DNA of 64,000 nt from Methylosinus trichosporium OB3b (lineage in GTDB: Bacteria > Pseudomonadota > Alphaproteobacteria > Rhizobiales > Beijerinckiaceae). A program made the translations under genes and the position numbers. The DNA lies in NCBI RefSeq assembly GCF_002752655.1, contig NZ_CP023737.1:186001-250000 (forward strand). The letters run 5' to 3'. Under the pieces are notes generated by a model. It did not search any database. It worked only from the letters and a program-made list of their open reading frames with translations, and had not been told where the DNA came from. Below, one piece after another: positions 1 through 9,210 of this stretch; positions within the stretch are counted from its first letter, which is position 1, and each line of letters begins with the position of its first letter.

Positions 1-2
1 TC

Positions 3-3000
3 GACATCTTCACAGCGCTGCTCGCCTATGACGTCGTGCGCGTGGTGATATGGTTCGATCACATGGGCCTGCGCGTGGCGACGCTCGTCAATCTCTCCTT
101 CGTCGGCGGCGACATCGCCGATGAGAAGGCCGCGCGCTTCATCGGCAAGGCGCAGAAGGGCCGGGCGATCCCCGAAGGTCTGCGCCGCTTCGGCACCTGG
201 GCGCCGCTGCTGCTGCCCTTCTATATTCCGCGCGGCGCCGAATGGGATTCCGCCTGGAGCGCCGCCGAGCGCATGTCGTCGCTGCGGCCGCCATCCTACG
301 CCTATCTCTTCGGCGGCTATCTGGTTTATGCGGGCCTGCTCGCTCTGGCGCTCGTCGTGTTCCTGCTCGTGCAGCTCGCGCGCGCCGGCAAGCTGCCGCT
401 CGAAGGCGTCACCGGCCGCGGCGGCGTGCCGGGCTCCAAGCCTTTCGAGCTGACCAACGGCCTCGCCGTCAGCCAATGGTTCGAGGATGCGCAGGGCGTG
501 ATGCGCGTCGAGGGCGTCGCGCGCGGCGGTCCGCCGATCGATCTGACGCGCCGTCCCGACGATCCTGCGCATCCGCGCGGCCGCTTTCTGTTCTTTCGCG
601 AGGAGGGCGGCGAATTGTGGTCGCTCGGCTCGGCGCCGACCTGCACGCGCTGCGAGAAGGTGTCGCTGGAGAGCGAGGGCTGCACCTTCCTCTATTTTCT
701 CAGCGAGCAGAACGGCTTTGCGATCGAGGCGAAGATTTCGCTCGCGCCCGACGAGGCGGTGGAGATCACGCGGCTGCGGCTCGTCGATCTCGAGCAGCGC
801 CCGCGTCGGCTGACGCTCGCGAGTTTGCGCGAATGGGTGTTGAACGAGACCGGCGTCGAGCAGCGCGACGCCGCCTATAACGCCATCCACATCGGCACAT
901 GGTTCGTCGGCGCGCTCGACGCCGTCATCGCGCAGAACCGGCTGCTGAAGGGCGGCGCGCGCCGCGACGTCGATCGGCGCCTCTCGCCCGAGGTCGGCTT
1001 CCATGCGATCGGCGCGGCCGAGGGGACGCATTTGCGCGTCATCGGCTATGAGGATGTGAAGGCGCGCTTCTATGGCCTCGGGCCCGCCGGCGCGCCCGAC
1101 AGCCTGCTCGACGGCGCCGCGCCGCGCGCGCGCTCCGACGAAGGCCTGCTGTTCGGCTTCGAGCCGATCGCGAGCCTGCGCGCGGAACTGGAGGTTCCCC
1201 CGGGCGGCGCGGCGGAGATCGTCATCGTCGACGGCTGGGCCAAGGATATTCGCGCCGCCGCACAAACGATCGCCAAGCATCTCGGACGCGCGGACGTCGA
1301 TTTCGCCGCGGTGGAGGCGGCGCTCGACAAGCGCCGCGCGCTGCTTCATCCGGAGCCGCCGCAGGAGCATCGCTATCGCTTCGCCGAGGACGGACGCAGC
1401 CTCACGCTGACGCCCGACACGCCGCGCACCCATGCGCATGTGATCGCCAACGGCTTCGGCCAGGGCGCCGTGCTCGGCAATCATGGCGATATTTATTCGT
1501 TCCACGGCAATTCGCGGCTCAATGCGCTGACGCCCTTCCGCATGGGCGAGGGCCGCATGGCTCCGGCCGGACAGGCGATCTATGTCTATGATCTCGCCCG
1601 CCAGGACCCGCATTCGGCGACCTTCGTTCCGCTGCGGCGGCGCGACGCGCGCTATGAGGTCGAATATGGCCTCGGCTATGCGATCTATCGCGCCCATCGC
1701 GACGGGCTCGATCTCGAGCTCACCGTCTTCGTCGCGCCGAACGAGCCGGTCGAATACCGGCTGCTGCGCATCTGCAATCGTCGCGATCACGAGCGTCTGC
1801 TGCAGATCGTTCCGATGATGGAGATGGTGCTGGCCGAGACGCCCAATGAGAGCCTCGGCCGCCTCGAGGCGCTCGTCGGCGAGGACAAGCGCGCGCTCTA
1901 CTTCCGCAATCCGAGCAATAATTTCGTCGACGGCTGGGCGTTCGTGTCGACCTCTCTGCCGGCGGAGTTCGCCGAGACCTCGCGGCGCCGCTTCCTCGGC
2001 CATGAGAGCCGCGATCCGAAGCTTCCCTATATGGTCGAGCATGGCCATCCCGACGCCGGCGCGCCCGAGCATGAGCGCAAGGTGGCGAGCTTCGCCGGCA
2101 CGATCGACGCACCGGCGGAAGGCGAGGCCATCGTCGTGGTCGCGCTCGGCCAGACGCGCTCGCTCGAGGCGTCGAAGGCGCTGGCGATCCGCGCGCGCGA
2201 GCCCGCCTATGCGCTGCAGGCGCTCGACGATTCGCGGCGCGCCTGGGACGAGCGCCTCGGCGTCTTGCGCATAAAAACCAACCGGCCGGATTTCGATCGC
2301 TTCGTCAATGATTGGCTGCCCTATCAGCTGCTCGCCTCGCGGCTCTGGGGCCGCACCGGCCCGGCGCAGCGCTCCGGCGCCACCGGCTATCGCGATCAGC
2401 TGCAGGACGTTCTGCCGCTTATCCATCTCTCTCCCGAGATCGCGCGCGCGCAAATTCTCAAACATGCGGCGCATCAGTTCATCGAGGGCGATGCGGTCAA
2501 ATGGTGGCATGACGCGCCCGGCGGCGGCTGCGGCATCGCCGACCGCACCCATGCCTCGGACCCGCATCTGTGGCTGCCCTATCTGACGATCCGCTATGTC
2601 GCGGGAACCGGCGACCTCGCCATTCTCGACGCGGTCGAGCCCTTCCTCGAGGCGGAGCTGACGCCGCCCGATCGCGAGGGCCATGCGAGCGTGCCGCTGA
2701 CCTCGCGCGACAAGGACGATTTGCTCGGCCATTGCGCGCGCGCGATCGATTATTCGCTCGATCGTTTCGGCGCCCATGGGCTGCCGCTGATGGGAACGGG
2801 CGATTGGGACGACGGCCTCAACCTCCTCGGCGCGCAGGGGCGCGGCGAGAGCGTCTGGGTCGGCTTCTTCCTGCACGGCATTCTCACCGACATTGCGCCT
2901 TTGTTCGAAGCGCGCGGGCAGGCGGAGCGGGCGACGCGCTATCGCGAGCGCGCGCAGGCGCTGCGCACGGCGCTCGACGCCTGCTGGCGCGGCGACCGCT

Positions 3001-3650
3001 TTTTGCGCGCTTATGCGGATGATGGGCGCGAAGTCGCGCCGATGAGCGCGATGACCGCCTCCTGGCCGGTGCTGTCGGGCGCCGTCGACTTCGCGCGCGG
3101 CAAAGAGGTTCTCGACGCGGCGCTGGCCGAGCTGGCGCGGCCCGATCGCATTCTACTGGTGACTCCGCCCTTCGACGAGCATTCGAGCCCCTATCCCGGC
3201 CGCAGCGCCGAATATCCGCCGGGCGTGCGCGAGAATGGCGGGCAATATTCGCATGGCGTCTCCTGGCTCGTCGACGCGCTGACGCGCCTCGCCGTCGACG
3301 CCGCCGCGCGCGGCGACAGCACAGAGGCGAGCGCGCTATTCGCGCGCGCCTTCGACTCCTGGGTGGCGATCTCGCCGCTCTCCAAGCTGACGACGCCGGC
3401 GCAGGCCGATATTTACGGTCTGGCGCCGCATCAACAGCCGGCCGACGTCTATGAAGGGCCGGGTTATGAGGGCCGCGGCGGCTGGGCCTGGTATACGGGC
3501 GCCGCGGCGCGCATGTTGTCCGCCGCCTATGCGCTGCTCGGGATCGAGATGGTCGCGGGCGAGCTGCGATTGCGGGCGGATGCGTTCGAGGCGAAGGGGG
3601 AGCTGCGGCTGGAGAGGGTGAGTTATAAGGGAGAGACATTTACGGCATGA
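3..3650 (+). CDS. ndvB: Cyclic beta-1,2-glucan synthase, C-terminal part (5' end outside window)
   Basis: The frame is open to the left edge, so the gene starts upstream; about 1215 residues are visible. Full-length NdvB/ChvB proteins are roughly 2800 residues, with an N-terminal glycosyltransferase, membrane spans and a C-terminal GH94 phosphorylase-like region. Here one sees a membrane segment (YLVYAGLLALALVVFLLVQ, near residue 115), then two GH94 beta-sandwich modules (about 150-400 and 470-720), then an alpha/alpha barrel from about 750 carrying GYRDQLQD, the GCGIADRTHASDPHLWLPY region and GTGDWDDGLN, whose acidic residues match the GH94 general-acid motif. The enzyme makes periplasmic cyclic glucans at the inner membrane and the GH94 part controls chain length. 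The family assignment is firm; cyclic glucan as the exact product is inferred. Confidence 0.8.
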   Translation, partial: DIFTALLAYDVVRVVIWFDHMGLRVATLVNLSFVGGDIADEKAARFIGKAQKGRAIPEGLRRFGTWAPLLLPFYIPRGAEWDSAWSAAERMSSLRPPSYAYLFGGYLVYAGLLALALVVFLLVQLARAGKLPLEGVTGRGGVPGSKPFELTNGLAVSQWFEDAQGVMRVEGVARGGPPIDLTRRPDDPAHPRGRFLFFREEGGELWSLGSAPTCTRCEKVSLESEGCTFLYFLSEQNGFAIEAKISLAPDEAVEITRLRLVDLEQRPRRLTLASLREWVLNETGVEQRDAAYNAIHIGTWFVGALDAVIAQNRLLKGGARRDVDRRLSPEVGFHAIGAAEGTHLRVIGYEDVKARFYGLGPAGAPDSLLDGAAPRARSDEGLLFGFEPIASLRAELEVPPGGAAEIVIVDGWAKDIRAAAQTIAKHLGRADVDFAAVEAALDKRRALLHPEPPQEHRYRFAEDGRSLTLTPDTPRTHAHVIANGFGQGAVLGNHGDIYSFHGNSRLNALTPFRMGEGRMAPAGQAIYVYDLARQDPHSATFVPLRRRDARYEVEYGLGYAIYRAHRDGLDLELTVFVAPNEPVEYRLLRICNRRDHERLLQIVPMMEMVLAETPNESLGRLEALVGEDKRALYFRNPSNNFVDGWAFVSTSLPAEFAETSRRRFLGHESRDPKLPYMVEHGHPDAGAPEHERKVASFAGTIDAPAEGEAIVVVALGQTRSLEASKALAIRAREPAYALQALDDSRRAWDERLGVLRIKTNRPDFDRFVNDWLPYQLLASRLWGRTGPAQRSGATGYRDQLQDVLPLIHLSPEIARAQILKHAAHQFIEGDAVKWWHDAPGGGCGIADRTHASDPHLWLPYLTIRYVAGTGDLAILDAVEPFLEAELTPPDREGHASVPLTSRDKDDLLGHCARAIDYSLDRFGAHGLPLMGTGDWDDGLNLLGAQGRGESVWVGFFLHGILTDIAPLFEARGQAERATRYRERAQALRTALDACWRGDRFLRAYADDGREVAPMSAMTASWPVLSGAVDFARGKEVLDAALAELARPDRILLVTPPFDEHSSPYPGRSAEYPPGVRENGGQYSHGVSWLVDALTRLAVDAAARGDSTEASALFARAFDSWVAISPLSKLTTPAQADIYGLAPHQQPADVYEGPGYEGRGGWAWYTGAAARMLSAAYALLGIEMVAGELRLRADAFEAKGELRLERVSYKGETFTA

Positions 3651-3722
3651 CGCAGCGTAGGCGCGGTGGAGCAACGCGGTCTGAAATAGACCGCTCTCGA
3701 CCCATAACGGACGCCGGGCATC

Positions 3723-4238
3723 TCAATCGCGAAAAGGACACGGCCGCTGCTTAACACTCTCAAAATGGTGCGGTTTGCAGAATATGCTAAACGCAACGGT
3801 GCCTCGTCCACACCCCGTCTTGCGGCAGACAGTGCCTTCGCGTTCGGCACCGAGTGACTGATAAAATTCCCTGTCCAGGTTCCTTTGCACGACCTCAGGC
3901 GAAAGCGGATCCGGGGCGTCGATGCTTGGGAGATAGGCGTCGAACTTTAGGTAGTAACTGAAGGCGCGCACCAAAACGTCATCGCTTGGATTGTTGACCA
4001 GGCGTTGCGCGCAATGAAAAATATCCTTGAGGTCATCTGTCGAAAGGCCCTCGTCGGGAAAGCCCAGCGCGGCACCGATGTTTGGAAGATCATCCGTGTC
4101 GTCCATCAAAAGTACACATTCTGTGTGGGCCTTAATTTCGCCCCTCGGGAGGTAGAGCCACCCGTAAGGCAACTCATCATTCGCCGCCGAGCGAATCATT
4201 CCGGCAACACGTCCTCGTATATTGACAGGTCCTGTCAT
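3723..4238 (-). CDS. Unknown protein with C-terminal CCCHH zinc-type motif
   Basis: A 171-residue protein. The ATG at 4238 is preferred over an in-frame GTG at 4253 because GGAGGA lies seven bases before it. The N-terminal two thirds (GWLYLPRGEI, then ECVLLMDDTDDLPN, ending near LSPEVVQRN) weakly recalls small domains found next to toxin/immunity genes (DUF7716-like); I cannot confirm that. The C-terminus has C-x4-C-x10-C-x2-H-H (CRKTGC, then CKPHH), which looks like a metal-binding knuckle. Base composition is visibly more AT-rich than in the neighbouring genes, which suggests recent acquisition. It is convergent with the glucan synthase gene and has no obvious partner. Function unknown. Confidence 0.7.
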   Translation of the reverse strand: MTGPVNIRGRVAGMIRSAANDELPYGWLYLPRGEIKAHTECVLLMDDTDDLPNIGAALGFPDEGLSTDDLKDIFHCAQRLVNNPSDDVLVRAFSYYLKFDAYLPSIDAPDPLSPEVVQRNLDREFYQSLGAEREGTVCRKTGCGRGTVAFSIFCKPHHFESVKQRPCPFRD

Positions 4239-4364
4239 GTTAGGATCCTCCACTTTGGAGTCGGATTTACCAAAAATTTTCGCTTCTGGCGCACCGGTGG
4301 CATTCCAGCCGAGCCTGCTGCCCCGCCGCCGTCGATTGATTCCAGCCCTGCCTGCGCCTATCCT

Positions 4365-4652
4365 ATGCGCATGATCTCGCCCGCCATCACCTTCGATCGG
4401 CTCGCCTATATCGGCGGGCTGAAAGAGGCCGGTTTCGACGACGAGCAGGCGCGCACCCAGGCGGATGCGCTGGACGCGGCGTTGCGCGACTCTGTGGCGA
4501 CGAAGGCCGATCTGCGCGAGTCCGAGCTGCGGCTCGAGGCCAAGATCGAGACCACGGCGGCGAATCTCCGCGCGGACATCGCCCGTTGGCTTATCGCGGC
4601 CGTTATCGCAATCGGCGGCCTCATTCTCGCCGCCGTCAAATTCATCAAATGA
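4365..4652 (+). CDS. Small coiled-coil membrane protein (DUF1640-like)
   Basis: A 95-residue protein. The N-terminus (ITFDRLAYIGGLKEAGF, then EQARTQADAL) is followed by a charged heptad-like helix (ATKADLRESELRLEAKIE) and a single C-terminal membrane span (WLIAAVIAIGGLILAAVKFIK). This order (a short head, a coiled coil, a terminal anchor) is typical of small bacterial proteins related to the CCDC90/DUF1640 family. A second ATG follows two codons later, and neither start has a strong ribosome-binding site. An upstream in-frame extension to 4005 overlaps the opposite-strand gene and has no protein-like character. Molecular role unknown. Confidence 0.7.
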   Translation: MRMISPAITFDRLAYIGGLKEAGFDDEQARTQADALDAALRDSVATKADLRESELRLEAKIETTAANLRADIARWLIAAVIAIGGLILAAVKFIK

Positions 4653-4690
4653 CGCGACGACTTCGGGTTGACGAGCCGAGCATTTCCAGC

Positions 4691-4826
4691 GTCATGGCCG
4701 CGCTTGTCGCGGCCATCCACGCCGTGACGGCTCGCGATGCGGGAGTATGAGCCGCGCATCACCGCTCTTCTCCTCGCGTGCTGCGATGTCACGGCGTGGA
4801 TACCCGCGACAAGCGCGGGCATGACG
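4691..4826. repeat. Long imperfect inverted repeat (intergenic palindromic element)
   Basis: The arms at 4691-4728 and 4788-4826 are near reverse complements (GTCATGGCCGCGCTTGTCGC against a second arm that ends CGACAAGCGCGGGCATGAC). They flank about 59 bases. Elements of this form (GTCAT...ATGAC ends enclosing a CCACGCC/GGCGTGG core) are scattered through alphaproteobacterial intergenic regions. It fills most of the 308-base gap between the coiled-coil gene and the barrel gene; I see no gene in the rest of that gap. Confidence 0.75.
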
Positions 4827-4960
4827 CGGCTGCGCGGGGAGCGTCAATCTGGATTCGTAGCCCCGCCCGTCACATCGCTTGCCCGCGCATCTGTTTCGCA
4901 ATAGCGTGGCCCCAGCTGATCTGAGCCTTACGTTTCCAGTCGTTTTCGTGGCGTCGCATC

Positions 4961-5827
4961 ATGCGTGGGTGGGCGGACCCTCGGCTTTATGGATTGCTCG
5001 CGTCGATTTCTTTCACGACGCCCGGCGCGGCCGGCGCCTTTCTGCAACCTCCGGGCGAGGGCGTCGCCATACTCACCACCAACGTTGCAGAGGCGCATGG
5101 GGCCTATGACTCGCGCGGCCAGCTCGTCGCCGCTCCGGCCTATGACAAGCTCGAGACGCAGCTCTATGTGGAATATGGCCTGATCGAGCAAATGACGCTC
5201 GTCGCCGAGACGAATTATCTGCGCTTTCGCGGCTCGGGCGCGAATAAGCAGTCCGAGCAGCTGGCGGTCCTCACCGAGCAGGCGCGCGCCGGCGCGCCGC
5301 TCTATCTGCCGCCGGGCGTCGGCGAGGGCGCGCGCTATGCGGGGCCGGGCGCCCAGTCGCTCGGCGCACGGCTGCGGCTGCTGCAGCTCGGTCCCGCGAT
5401 CCTGTCCACCCAGGCGAGCTTGCGCGCTTCGGTCGGCGAGGGACGCAAGTTCCTCGATATGGCCGAGCATTTCCAATTCGACGGACGGCTGCAGATCGGC
5501 TGGCCGATCGAGTTCCTCGGCATGCCCGGCTTCGCCGAAGGACAGGTCGGCTACCGCACGGCCGGCCAGAACAGCGACGAAATCCGCGCCGAGGTCACGA
5601 CCGGCGTGCGGCCGAGCCGCGAGATGCTGCTGCTGGCGCAGGGCTTCTTCTATGTCGCGCCCTTCGCGTCTAGCGCCGCCTTCACCGTCTCGCAACGTCT
5701 GCAGCTCAGCGCGGTCTATGATCTGACGCGTGAGGTCGCCGTGCAGCTCGGCGCGCGCGCCGCCTTGCGCGGCGTCAATGATTCGGCCGAGCGCGGCCTC
5801 ATCGGCGCCCTATGGTATAGGTTCTGA
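4961..5827 (+). CDS. Predicted outer-membrane beta-barrel protein
   Basis: A 288-residue protein with a plausible signal peptide (hydrophobic LYGLLASISF, cleavage near AAGA-F) and alternating amphipathic strands throughout. It ends in LIGALWYRF, the C-terminal aromatic residue expected for BAM-dependent barrels. Segments such as KLETQLYVEYGLIEQMTLVAE and QLSAVYDLTREVAVQLGAR look like barrel strands with periplasmic turns. No specific porin or transporter family is recognisable. The start is not supported by a good Shine-Dalgarno sequence. mobA begins 24 bases downstream on the same strand, but a functional link is not evident. Confidence 0.7.
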   Translation: MRGWADPRLYGLLASISFTTPGAAGAFLQPPGEGVAILTTNVAEAHGAYDSRGQLVAAPAYDKLETQLYVEYGLIEQMTLVAETNYLRFRGSGANKQSEQLAVLTEQARAGAPLYLPPGVGEGARYAGPGAQSLGARLRLLQLGPAILSTQASLRASVGEGRKFLDMAEHFQFDGRLQIGWPIEFLGMPGFAEGQVGYRTAGQNSDEIRAEVTTGVRPSREMLLLAQGFFYVAPFASSAAFTVSQRLQLSAVYDLTREVAVQLGARAALRGVNDSAERGLIGALWYRF

Positions 5828-5851
5828 GGGCGGCGACCGGCGGGGAAACGA

Positions 5852-6487
5852 ATGACGCATTGCTTCGGGATCATTCTCGCAGGCGGGCAGGCGCGGCGCA
5901 TGGGCGGCGTCGACAAGCCGCTGATCGAAATCGGCGGCGCCTCGATCCTCGAGCATGTCATCCGCCGCCTCTCGCCCCAATGCGTCGGCTTGGCGCTCAA
6001 CGCCAATGGCGCGCCGGAGCGCTTCGCCGCCTACGGCCTGCCGATCCTCGCCGATGGGGTTCCAGGCTTCGCCGGTCCGCTCGCCGGCGTGCTGGCCGGG
6101 CTCGATCACATCGCCGCCGTGCATCCGGACGCGCCTTTCGCGGTGAGCGCGCCAGCCGATACGCCCTTCCTTCCCGCCGATCTCGTCGCGCGCCTCGTCG
6201 CCGCGCGCGCCGCGGAAGGAGCCGAGATCGCGGTCGCCGCCTCGGGCGAGCGCCGGCATCATGCGGTGGCGCTGTGGCCGGTCGCACTGCGCGAGGAACT
6301 GCGCCATGCGCTGGTGCAGGAGGATTTGCGCAAGGTCAGCGGCTTCATCGAGCGCTACCGGAATGTGGTCGTCGACTGGCCCGTCACGCCTTATGATCCG
6401 TTCTTCAATGTCAATCGGCCGGAGGATGTCGAGACGGCGAAGGCGATCGAGAAGATGGCGCGCGCGGAATCTACGAAAATTCGCTGA
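5852..6487 (+). CDS. mobA: Molybdenum cofactor guanylyltransferase MobA
   Basis: A 211-residue nucleotidyltransferase that adds GMP to molybdopterin to form the guanine-dinucleotide cofactor used by DMSO-reductase-family enzymes such as formate dehydrogenase. The N-terminal GTP-binding signature is clear (GIILAGGQARRMGGVDKPL), followed by the PILADG and GFAGPLAGVLAGL segments and the metal-site motif PADTPFLP. Length matches the family. It is followed by a hairpin-containing repeat and then cysK on the opposite strand. The start is preceded by CGGGGAAA, a weak ribosome-binding site. Confidence 0.93.
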   Translation: MTHCFGIILAGGQARRMGGVDKPLIEIGGASILEHVIRRLSPQCVGLALNANGAPERFAAYGLPILADGVPGFAGPLAGVLAGLDHIAAVHPDAPFAVSAPADTPFLPADLVARLVAARAAEGAEIAVAASGERRHHAVALWPVALREELRHALVQEDLRKVSGFIERYRNVVVDWPVTPYDPFFNVNRPEDVETAKAIEKMARAESTKIR

Positions 6488-6496
6488 TCTCGAAGG

Positions 6497-6554
6497 GCCC
6501 TCATCCGACCCTCGCCGACGCGAGGGCCACCTTCTCCCCCCTGCGGGAGAAGGG
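6497..6554. repeat. Intergenic repeat with stable hairpin, between convergent genes
   Basis: CCTTCTCCC (6530-6538) and GGGAGAAGG (6545-6553) form a 9-bp stem. It is preceded by CCTCATCCGACCCTCGC, giving the layout of a widespread alphaproteobacterial intergenic repeat. A degenerate relative lies at 27609-27660. Located between convergent mobA and cysK, it could also act as a bidirectional terminator, although there is no T-run. Confidence 0.6.
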
Positions 6555-6574
6555 AGCGAACGGCGAGATTCTGC

Positions 6575-7606
6575 CTAAACGTATCCCGGGTCGATCTTGC
6601 CGGCGCGCTCGAGCCAGCGCGGCGTCGGCAGGTCGAGACCGCGCAGGAAGTCGAGATTGTAGAGCTTCGAGGCGTAGCGCGTGCCGAGATCGGCGAGGAT
6701 CGTCACGATCGTATGGCCGGGACCGAGCTCCTTGGCGAGCTGGATCGCGCCGGCGACGTTGACGCCCGACGAGCCGCCGAGCAGCAGCCCCTCATTCTCG
6801 GCGAGATCGAACAGGATCGGCAGCGCCTCCTGATCGGTGATCTGATAGGCGAGGTCGATCGGCGCGCCCTCGAGATTGGCGGTGATGCGGCCCTGGCCGA
6901 TGCCTTCGGTGATCGACGAGCCGGAGGATTTTAATTCTCCAGTCGTGTAATAGGAAAAGAGCGCCGCGCCCATCGGATCGGCGAGGGCGATTTTGACCGA
7001 GGGCTTGCGCTCCTTGAGCGCCATGCCGATGCCGGCGAGCGTGCCGCCGGTGCCGACGGCGCAGACGAAGCCGTCGATCTCGCCATTGGTGTCGGCGAAA
7101 ATCTCCGGCCCCGTCGTTTTCACATGGGCGTCGCGATTGGCGACATTGTCGAACTGATTGGCCCAGATCGCCCCCTCCGGGCGCTCCTTCGCCAGCCGTT
7201 CGGCGAGACGGCCGGAGAGCTTCACATAATTGTTCGGATTGGCGTAGGGGACGGCGGGAACCTCGACCAGCTCCGCCCCCTGCAGGCGCAGCGTGTCCTT
7301 CTTCTCCTGGCTCTGCGTCTCGGGAATGACGATCACCGTGCGAAAGCCGAGCGCATTGGCGACGAGCGCGAGGCCGATGCCGGTATTGCCGGCGGTGCCC
7401 TCGACGATGACGCCGCCCGGCTTCAGCGCGCCGCCCGCAATGGCGGCCTGGACGATGGAGAGGGCGGCGCGGTCCTTCACCGAGCCGCCGGGATTCATGA
7501 ACTCCGCCTTGCCGAGGATGCGGCAGCCGGTCGCCTTCGAGGCCGCGCGCAATTCGATGAGCGGGGTGGCGCCAATCGCTTCGATGACATTTTCGGCGAA
7601 TTTCAT
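6575..7606 (-). CDS. cysK: Cysteine synthase A (O-acetylserine sulfhydrylase)
   Basis: A 343-residue PLP enzyme that makes L-cysteine from O-acetylserine and sulfide in the cytosol. The PLP lysine lies in NPGGSVKDRAA, the phosphate-binding loop is EGTAGNTGIGLA, and the substrate/cofactor regions AVGTGGTLAGIG and LLGGSSGVN are intact. Length is at the long end of the CysK range, with a C-terminal extension ending KIDPGYV. GAGGAAAAG precedes the ATG. Cystathionine-beta-synthase-like proteins share this fold, but there is no CBS domain pair, which favours a plain cysteine synthase. Confidence 0.92.
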   Translation of the reverse strand: MKFAENVIEAIGATPLIELRAASKATGCRILGKAEFMNPGGSVKDRAALSIVQAAIAGGALKPGGVIVEGTAGNTGIGLALVANALGFRTVIVIPETQSQEKKDTLRLQGAELVEVPAVPYANPNNYVKLSGRLAERLAKERPEGAIWANQFDNVANRDAHVKTTGPEIFADTNGEIDGFVCAVGTGGTLAGIGMALKERKPSVKIALADPMGAALFSYYTTGELKSSGSSITEGIGQGRITANLEGAPIDLAYQITDQEALPILFDLAENEGLLLGGSSGVNVAGAIQLAKELGPGHTIVTILADLGTRYASKLYNLDFLRGLDLPTPRWLERAGKIDPGYV

Positions 7607-7668
7607 GGAGCTCTTTTCCTCTCCGCGGGATATGTCGCGCTAGCCTATGGGCAAAGGAGAAGCAAGGA

Positions 7669-8547
7669 TTATTCCGCTTCCGAGCGCAGGCGGAATGTCG
7701 CGCGATGGGTCGCGCTCTCGCCCGGGCGGAGAATGCGCATGGACGGCTTCTCATAGAGATCGCCGCAAAAATCCTCGGGGTCGCCGTGGCCGGTCCAGGC
7801 CTCGATGCAGAGAAAGGGCGACGGGGGCCGCGACCACAGCGCGATATGCGGAAAATCGTCGAGCTCGATGCAAAGGTTCGCGCCGGCGCCGTTGTCGTAA
7901 GCGAGGCGCCGGCTCGCGGCGTCGAGGAAGCACAGCGCCTCCTCGGCCAGCAGCTCGCGCGTCAACGGCAGCGCGGCGCCGTCGAGCGGGACCGGCCGGC
8001 GGCGCGCCGAGAACAAGCCGCCCGGCGCGATGACCGGAACCTCGGGGCGCTCGGCGCGCTCGAAGCGGATCATATGCGGGGCCCGCGAGCCGGCCAAGGG
8101 CCAGCGGAAGCCCGGATGCAGGCCGGCCGCATAGGGCAGGGGACGCTCGTCGCGATTGATCGCGCGGAGCGCGACCTCGAGCTCCCCGGGCCGCAGCGCA
8201 TAGCGCGCCTCCAGCCGAAAGGCGAAAGGGTAGAGGGCCAGCGTCTCGGCGTCCGCGTCGAGCACGAAGCGCGCCGAGGTCTCCGACCGCTCGGCGAGCG
8301 CGAAGCGCTTGTGCCGCGCGAAGCCGTGCAGGCCGAGCGGAAACTCGCGGTCGCCGACGCGGGCGCGGCCGTTGCGCGTCCAGCCGACGACGGGAAACAG
8401 CAGCGGCGCGGTCTCGCTCCAGACGGCGGCGTCGGGCGACCACAGCAGCTCGGCGCCTCGCGCCCGCCAGGAGGAGAGCTGCGCGCCGAGCGGCGAGACG
8501 GCGGCGTCATCATCGTCGCCGGCGCGGAGGAGAATCGGTTCGCTCAT
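7669..8547 (-). CDS. Aldose 1-epimerase family protein
   Basis: A 292-residue galactose-mutarotase-fold protein. Family features are visible: the N-terminal SPLGAQLSSWRA, the LLFPVVGWTRNG region, the acid/base histidine in LGLHGFARHKRF, the second histidine in AAGLHPGFRWPL, and a C-terminal CIEAWTGHGDP carrying the carboxylate. It belongs to the LacX-like branch, whose physiological sugar substrate is often unknown. It lies directly upstream of cysK on the same strand (62-base gap), but no functional link is evident. Confidence 0.85.
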   Translation of the reverse strand: MSEPILLRAGDDDDAAVSPLGAQLSSWRARGAELLWSPDAAVWSETAPLLFPVVGWTRNGRARVGDREFPLGLHGFARHKRFALAERSETSARFVLDADAETLALYPFAFRLEARYALRPGELEVALRAINRDERPLPYAAGLHPGFRWPLAGSRAPHMIRFERAERPEVPVIAPGGLFSARRRPVPLDGAALPLTRELLAEEALCFLDAASRRLAYDNGAGANLCIELDDFPHIALWSRPPSPFLCIEAWTGHGDPEDFCGDLYEKPSMRILRPGESATHRATFRLRSEAE

Positions 8548-8679
8548 AGCGTGAGCGTGCCTGTTTCTCAGCGCTGCGCAAGGCCGGACGGCGATGCTGC
8601 GGTCAACGCGTAGGTATGGTTACAGTTCGGTAACGCCGATTGGAGAAATTGCTGGACATCGACTGTCGAGGAGGCGGGG

Positions 8680-8958
8680 ATGGATGCGTTCGAGATCAGC
8701 GAGACAGGAACGAATTGCCGGCCGGCGGCGCTCATGCGCGACACGCAGAGCCGCGGGCGGCGTGACGCTGCGGCGGCCGTGACGCCGCTGCGTCGCCAGC
8801 GGGCGACGCTCTCCCTCGCGCAGCTCATTCGCGCCGCAATGCTGCTGGCGGCAGGCTTCGCTTGCGCCGCGGGGCTTCGCGCCGGCTCGGCGGGAGCGCA
8901 GACATGGTCGAAAGATGGGATGCCGGCGCATGTGCGGATGGTGAACGGCGACCGCTAA
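8680..8958 (+). CDS. Possible small exported or membrane-anchored protein
   Basis: A 92-residue frame starting six bases after a strong GAGGAGG (8668-8674). It has a long polar N-terminus and one hydrophobic stretch (IRAAMLLAAGFACAAGLRAG) that ends in an Ala-rich possible cleavage site before AQTW. The C-terminal peptide is short. No family recognised. The ribosome-binding site and hydrophobic segment favour a real gene, but in such GC-rich DNA a frame this short can occur by chance. Confidence 0.4.
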   Translation: MDAFEISETGTNCRPAALMRDTQSRGRRDAAAAVTPLRRQRATLSLAQLIRAAMLLAAGFACAAGLRAGSAGAQTWSKDGMPAHVRMVNGDR

Positions 8959-9210
8959 AATCAGCTGCGTCATTGACTTAAAGGGGTCGACCGAGGCTTC
9001 GCCCCGCGTCGCGAAGGCCGCTCCCCGCGCCACATGGGGCGAGGGCGGCCGCTGGCCGACGCCGCGAGCGTGGCATTACGTACGGATTCAAGGATTAAGG
9101 TTAAGCGAAAGCTAATAGGGCGCGCCCGGCGAAATTGCGATACATAGGGAGCCGGTGGGACTGCGGCGGCGTGACCCCGCAGCGTAGCGAAGCGTTCGAG
9201 AGCGTGACAA

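Noticed and set aside
9093..9106. Possible CtrA site (two TTAA words) upstream of rcdA
   Set aside because: The two TTAA words are only two bases apart, whereas the CtrA site needs a seven-base spacer.
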